Below are positions 54,617 to 55,773 of a stretch of 55,773 nt of DNA, piece after piece (within the stretch, counting starts at the first letter, position 1; each line of letters begins with the position of its first letter). Under the pieces are notes generated by a model that was given only the letters and a program-made list of their open reading frames with translations, was not told where the DNA came from and searched no databases. A program made the translations under genes and the position numbers. Location: NCBI GenBank assembly GCA_015039365.1, contig WION01000347.1, forward strand, positions 1-55,773, given 5' to 3'. The DNA is from Amanita rubescens (taxonomy: Eukaryota; Basidiomycota; Agaricomycetes; Agaricales; Amanitaceae).

Positions 54617-55773
54617 ATGTCAAGACGAAGGTCTGCGGACCATGCACGCGTAAAGCGTATTTCGAAAGCGTTGGAAGAACGCGAACCCAAGCATACCAAA
54701 CCTGCACTCCTTTCACCCCTCCAGGTCGCTAGTCAGCTCCCTGGTCCTATAATCATTCCCAACCTACAGACGCCGACAACCTCTGCTACACCTCCATCAC
54801 CGACGTCTGGCAGTGGAGGTAGCGGGAGTGGCAATGGCGGAGGCAGTAGTAGTGGTCAAGGTAGTGGGAACAGTGGAGGTAATGGAAGTGGAGGCGGAGG
54901 TAGTAGTGGGAATGGAGGCGGAAGCAGTACCGGTGGAGGAGATAGCGGAATCGCTCCAACCAACAGCAGTGGAGCGAGCAACCCTGGAAGCGGAGGAGGA
55001 AGCAGTATCAGCCCTACAAGCACACCTGCCCCTGGACCTGCTGGTGCAACGGACGCGTCCCAATCCACCGGTGACTCGGCTAGTAGTTCGCTCCCTGGAG
55101 TTGCGAATGCGGGCTCAGGTTCTTCGACAACTTTATTTATTCAAGATTCTGCCACCTCGACATTACCAAACGGTGTCCCAGCCGCTATGTCCACTCAAGG
55201 TCGATCGAGTGTGGCTACCGGTACAGGAAATTCGGGCGGGGAAAACAACGGTACCGACGGTCATAGTATCAGCACGCTGAGCCGGAGCCATGGTCTGTCT
55301 TCCGGTGGCATTGCTGGGATAGTGATCACGTTGTTGATCGTTGGACTGGCCACACTTGTTGTCATGCTGCGCAGACGTGCTATTGCGCGTCGTGTCAAGC
55401 GTAGGCAGCAGTGGTATGGCCAAGGAATTGCCAGTACGACACCCCACGGCGATAACGGGAGCTCCAGGTTCGGCTCCATTGCCAGTAGGAAGACGGGTAC
55501 CGCAGCTGGGACACGATCGGCACGAAGTAGTTTCGCAACAACTTTTGACCAGTCTCCGCATATCCCGAATTTCGATGGGTTATTGCCACCGATGCCGCCA
55601 ATGGCTGAGATTCGCGGGGAGGGTCTCATCTTAGGCTTGGACATGAATTCTTACACAACGAACACGAATAGCAAGAGGGACTCTGCCGGCAGTAAAAACA
55701 GCACGGCGAGTGATCCCAATGCGCAATACTTGTTCCTTCCTCCAATTAGCCAAGGCAACAGGGCAATCGGCAG
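54617..55773 (+). CDS. Gly/Ser-rich single-pass membrane protein, partial at window end
   Basis: An open frame from ATG 54617 runs to the end of the window (more than 385 codons, no stop). Residues 1-50 are basic (MSRRRSADHARVKRISK). Residues about 55-225 form a low-complexity Ser/Gly/Thr/Asn region. A hydrophobic helix follows at about 229-250 (GIAGIVITLLIVGLATLVV) and is closed by RRRAIARRVKRR, which by the positive-inside rule predicts a cytoplasmic C-terminus with Ser-rich segments. This layout resembles fungal mucin-like or SKG6/Mid2-like wall-sensor proteins, but no N-terminal signal peptide is visible. A leader exon may lie upstream of the possible acceptor at 54608, or the helix may act as signal anchor. 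The opposite-strand frames here are compositional shadows. Confidence 0.6.
   Translation, partial: MSRRRSADHARVKRISKALEEREPKHTKPALLSPLQVASQLPGPIIIPNLQTPTTSATPPSPTSGSGGSGSGNGGGSSSGQGSGNSGGNGSGGGGSSGNGGGSSTGGGDSGIAPTNSSGASNPGSGGGSSISPTSTPAPGPAGATDASQSTGDSASSSLPGVANAGSGSSTTLFIQDSATSTLPNGVPAAMSTQGRSSVATGTGNSGGENNGTDGHSISTLSRSHGLSSGGIAGIVITLLIVGLATLVVMLRRRAIARRVKRRQQWYGQGIASTTPHGDNGSSRFGSIASRKTGTAAGTRSARSSFATTFDQSPHIPNFDGLLPPMPPMAEIRGEGLILGLDMNSYTTNTNSKRDSAGSKNSTASDPNAQYLFLPPISQGNRAIG

Noticed and set aside
54797..55068. Minus-strand frames rich in Pro, Leu or Thr/Ser
   Set aside because: Compositional shadows of the Gly/Ser-coding repeats on the plus strand.

Overview
The window looks like a contig from a basidiomycete fungus (Agaricomycetes). 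Genes are split by many 45-75 bp GT-AG introns. F-box/LRR-like families of the mushroom type are tandemly amplified. STAND/NLR-like genes (C2-like, NACHT, WD40) and a Copia retrotransposon are present. Gene content resembles accessory regions of Sebacinales such as Serendipita, but that is inference; no marker gene is present to fix the genus. All functions are read from motifs and gene structure; no database search was possible.

Layout. 1-4.2 kb: degenerate sequence with three copies of an unknown repeat carrying a relic reading frame, plus one weak hypothetical gene. 4.2-19.3 kb: an F-box nursery. Four paralogous plus-strand F-box genes share one intron at the same place (4437, 7287, 11078, 16914). 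A different F-box gene (15483-16838) is divergent from the last one. Two F-box relics and a broken secreted aspartic protease lie among them. 19.4-20.4 kb: a five-exon SDR gene with altered catalytic residues. 20.4-23.6 kb: repeats, a tRNA-like relic and an F-box fragment.

23.6-43.9 kb: a segmental duplication. Each copy holds a decayed PX-BAR sorting nexin (Atg20/SNX41 type) next to a minus-strand NLR-like gene. In copy 1 (23.6-36.3 kb) the NLR has 17 near-identical WD40 repeats and is split by a 5190 bp Copia element with two 303 bp LTRs that read as identical and a GTCTT target duplication, so it inserted very recently. In copy 2 (37.6-43.9 kb) the NLR is decayed, with only three WD repeats.

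44.6-49.6 kb: a zinc-independent MDR reductase gene (11 exons) followed by an F-box gene. This pair is duplicated in tandem as a short reductase 3' remnant and a truncated F-box pseudogene. 49.8-52.4 kb: an intact 19-exon MFS sugar transporter with several micro-exons. 52.5-53.3 kb: a small gene whose last exon encodes a coiled coil of seventeen heptads. 54.6 kb to the end: the 5' part of a Gly/Ser-rich single-pass membrane protein.

The common theme is birth and death of recognition-type families (F-box/LRR and NACHT-WD40) by tandem and segmental duplication, repeat-number change and transposon insertion. The metabolic and transport genes (MDR reductase, sugar porter, SDR) are embedded in it and do not form an evident pathway cluster.
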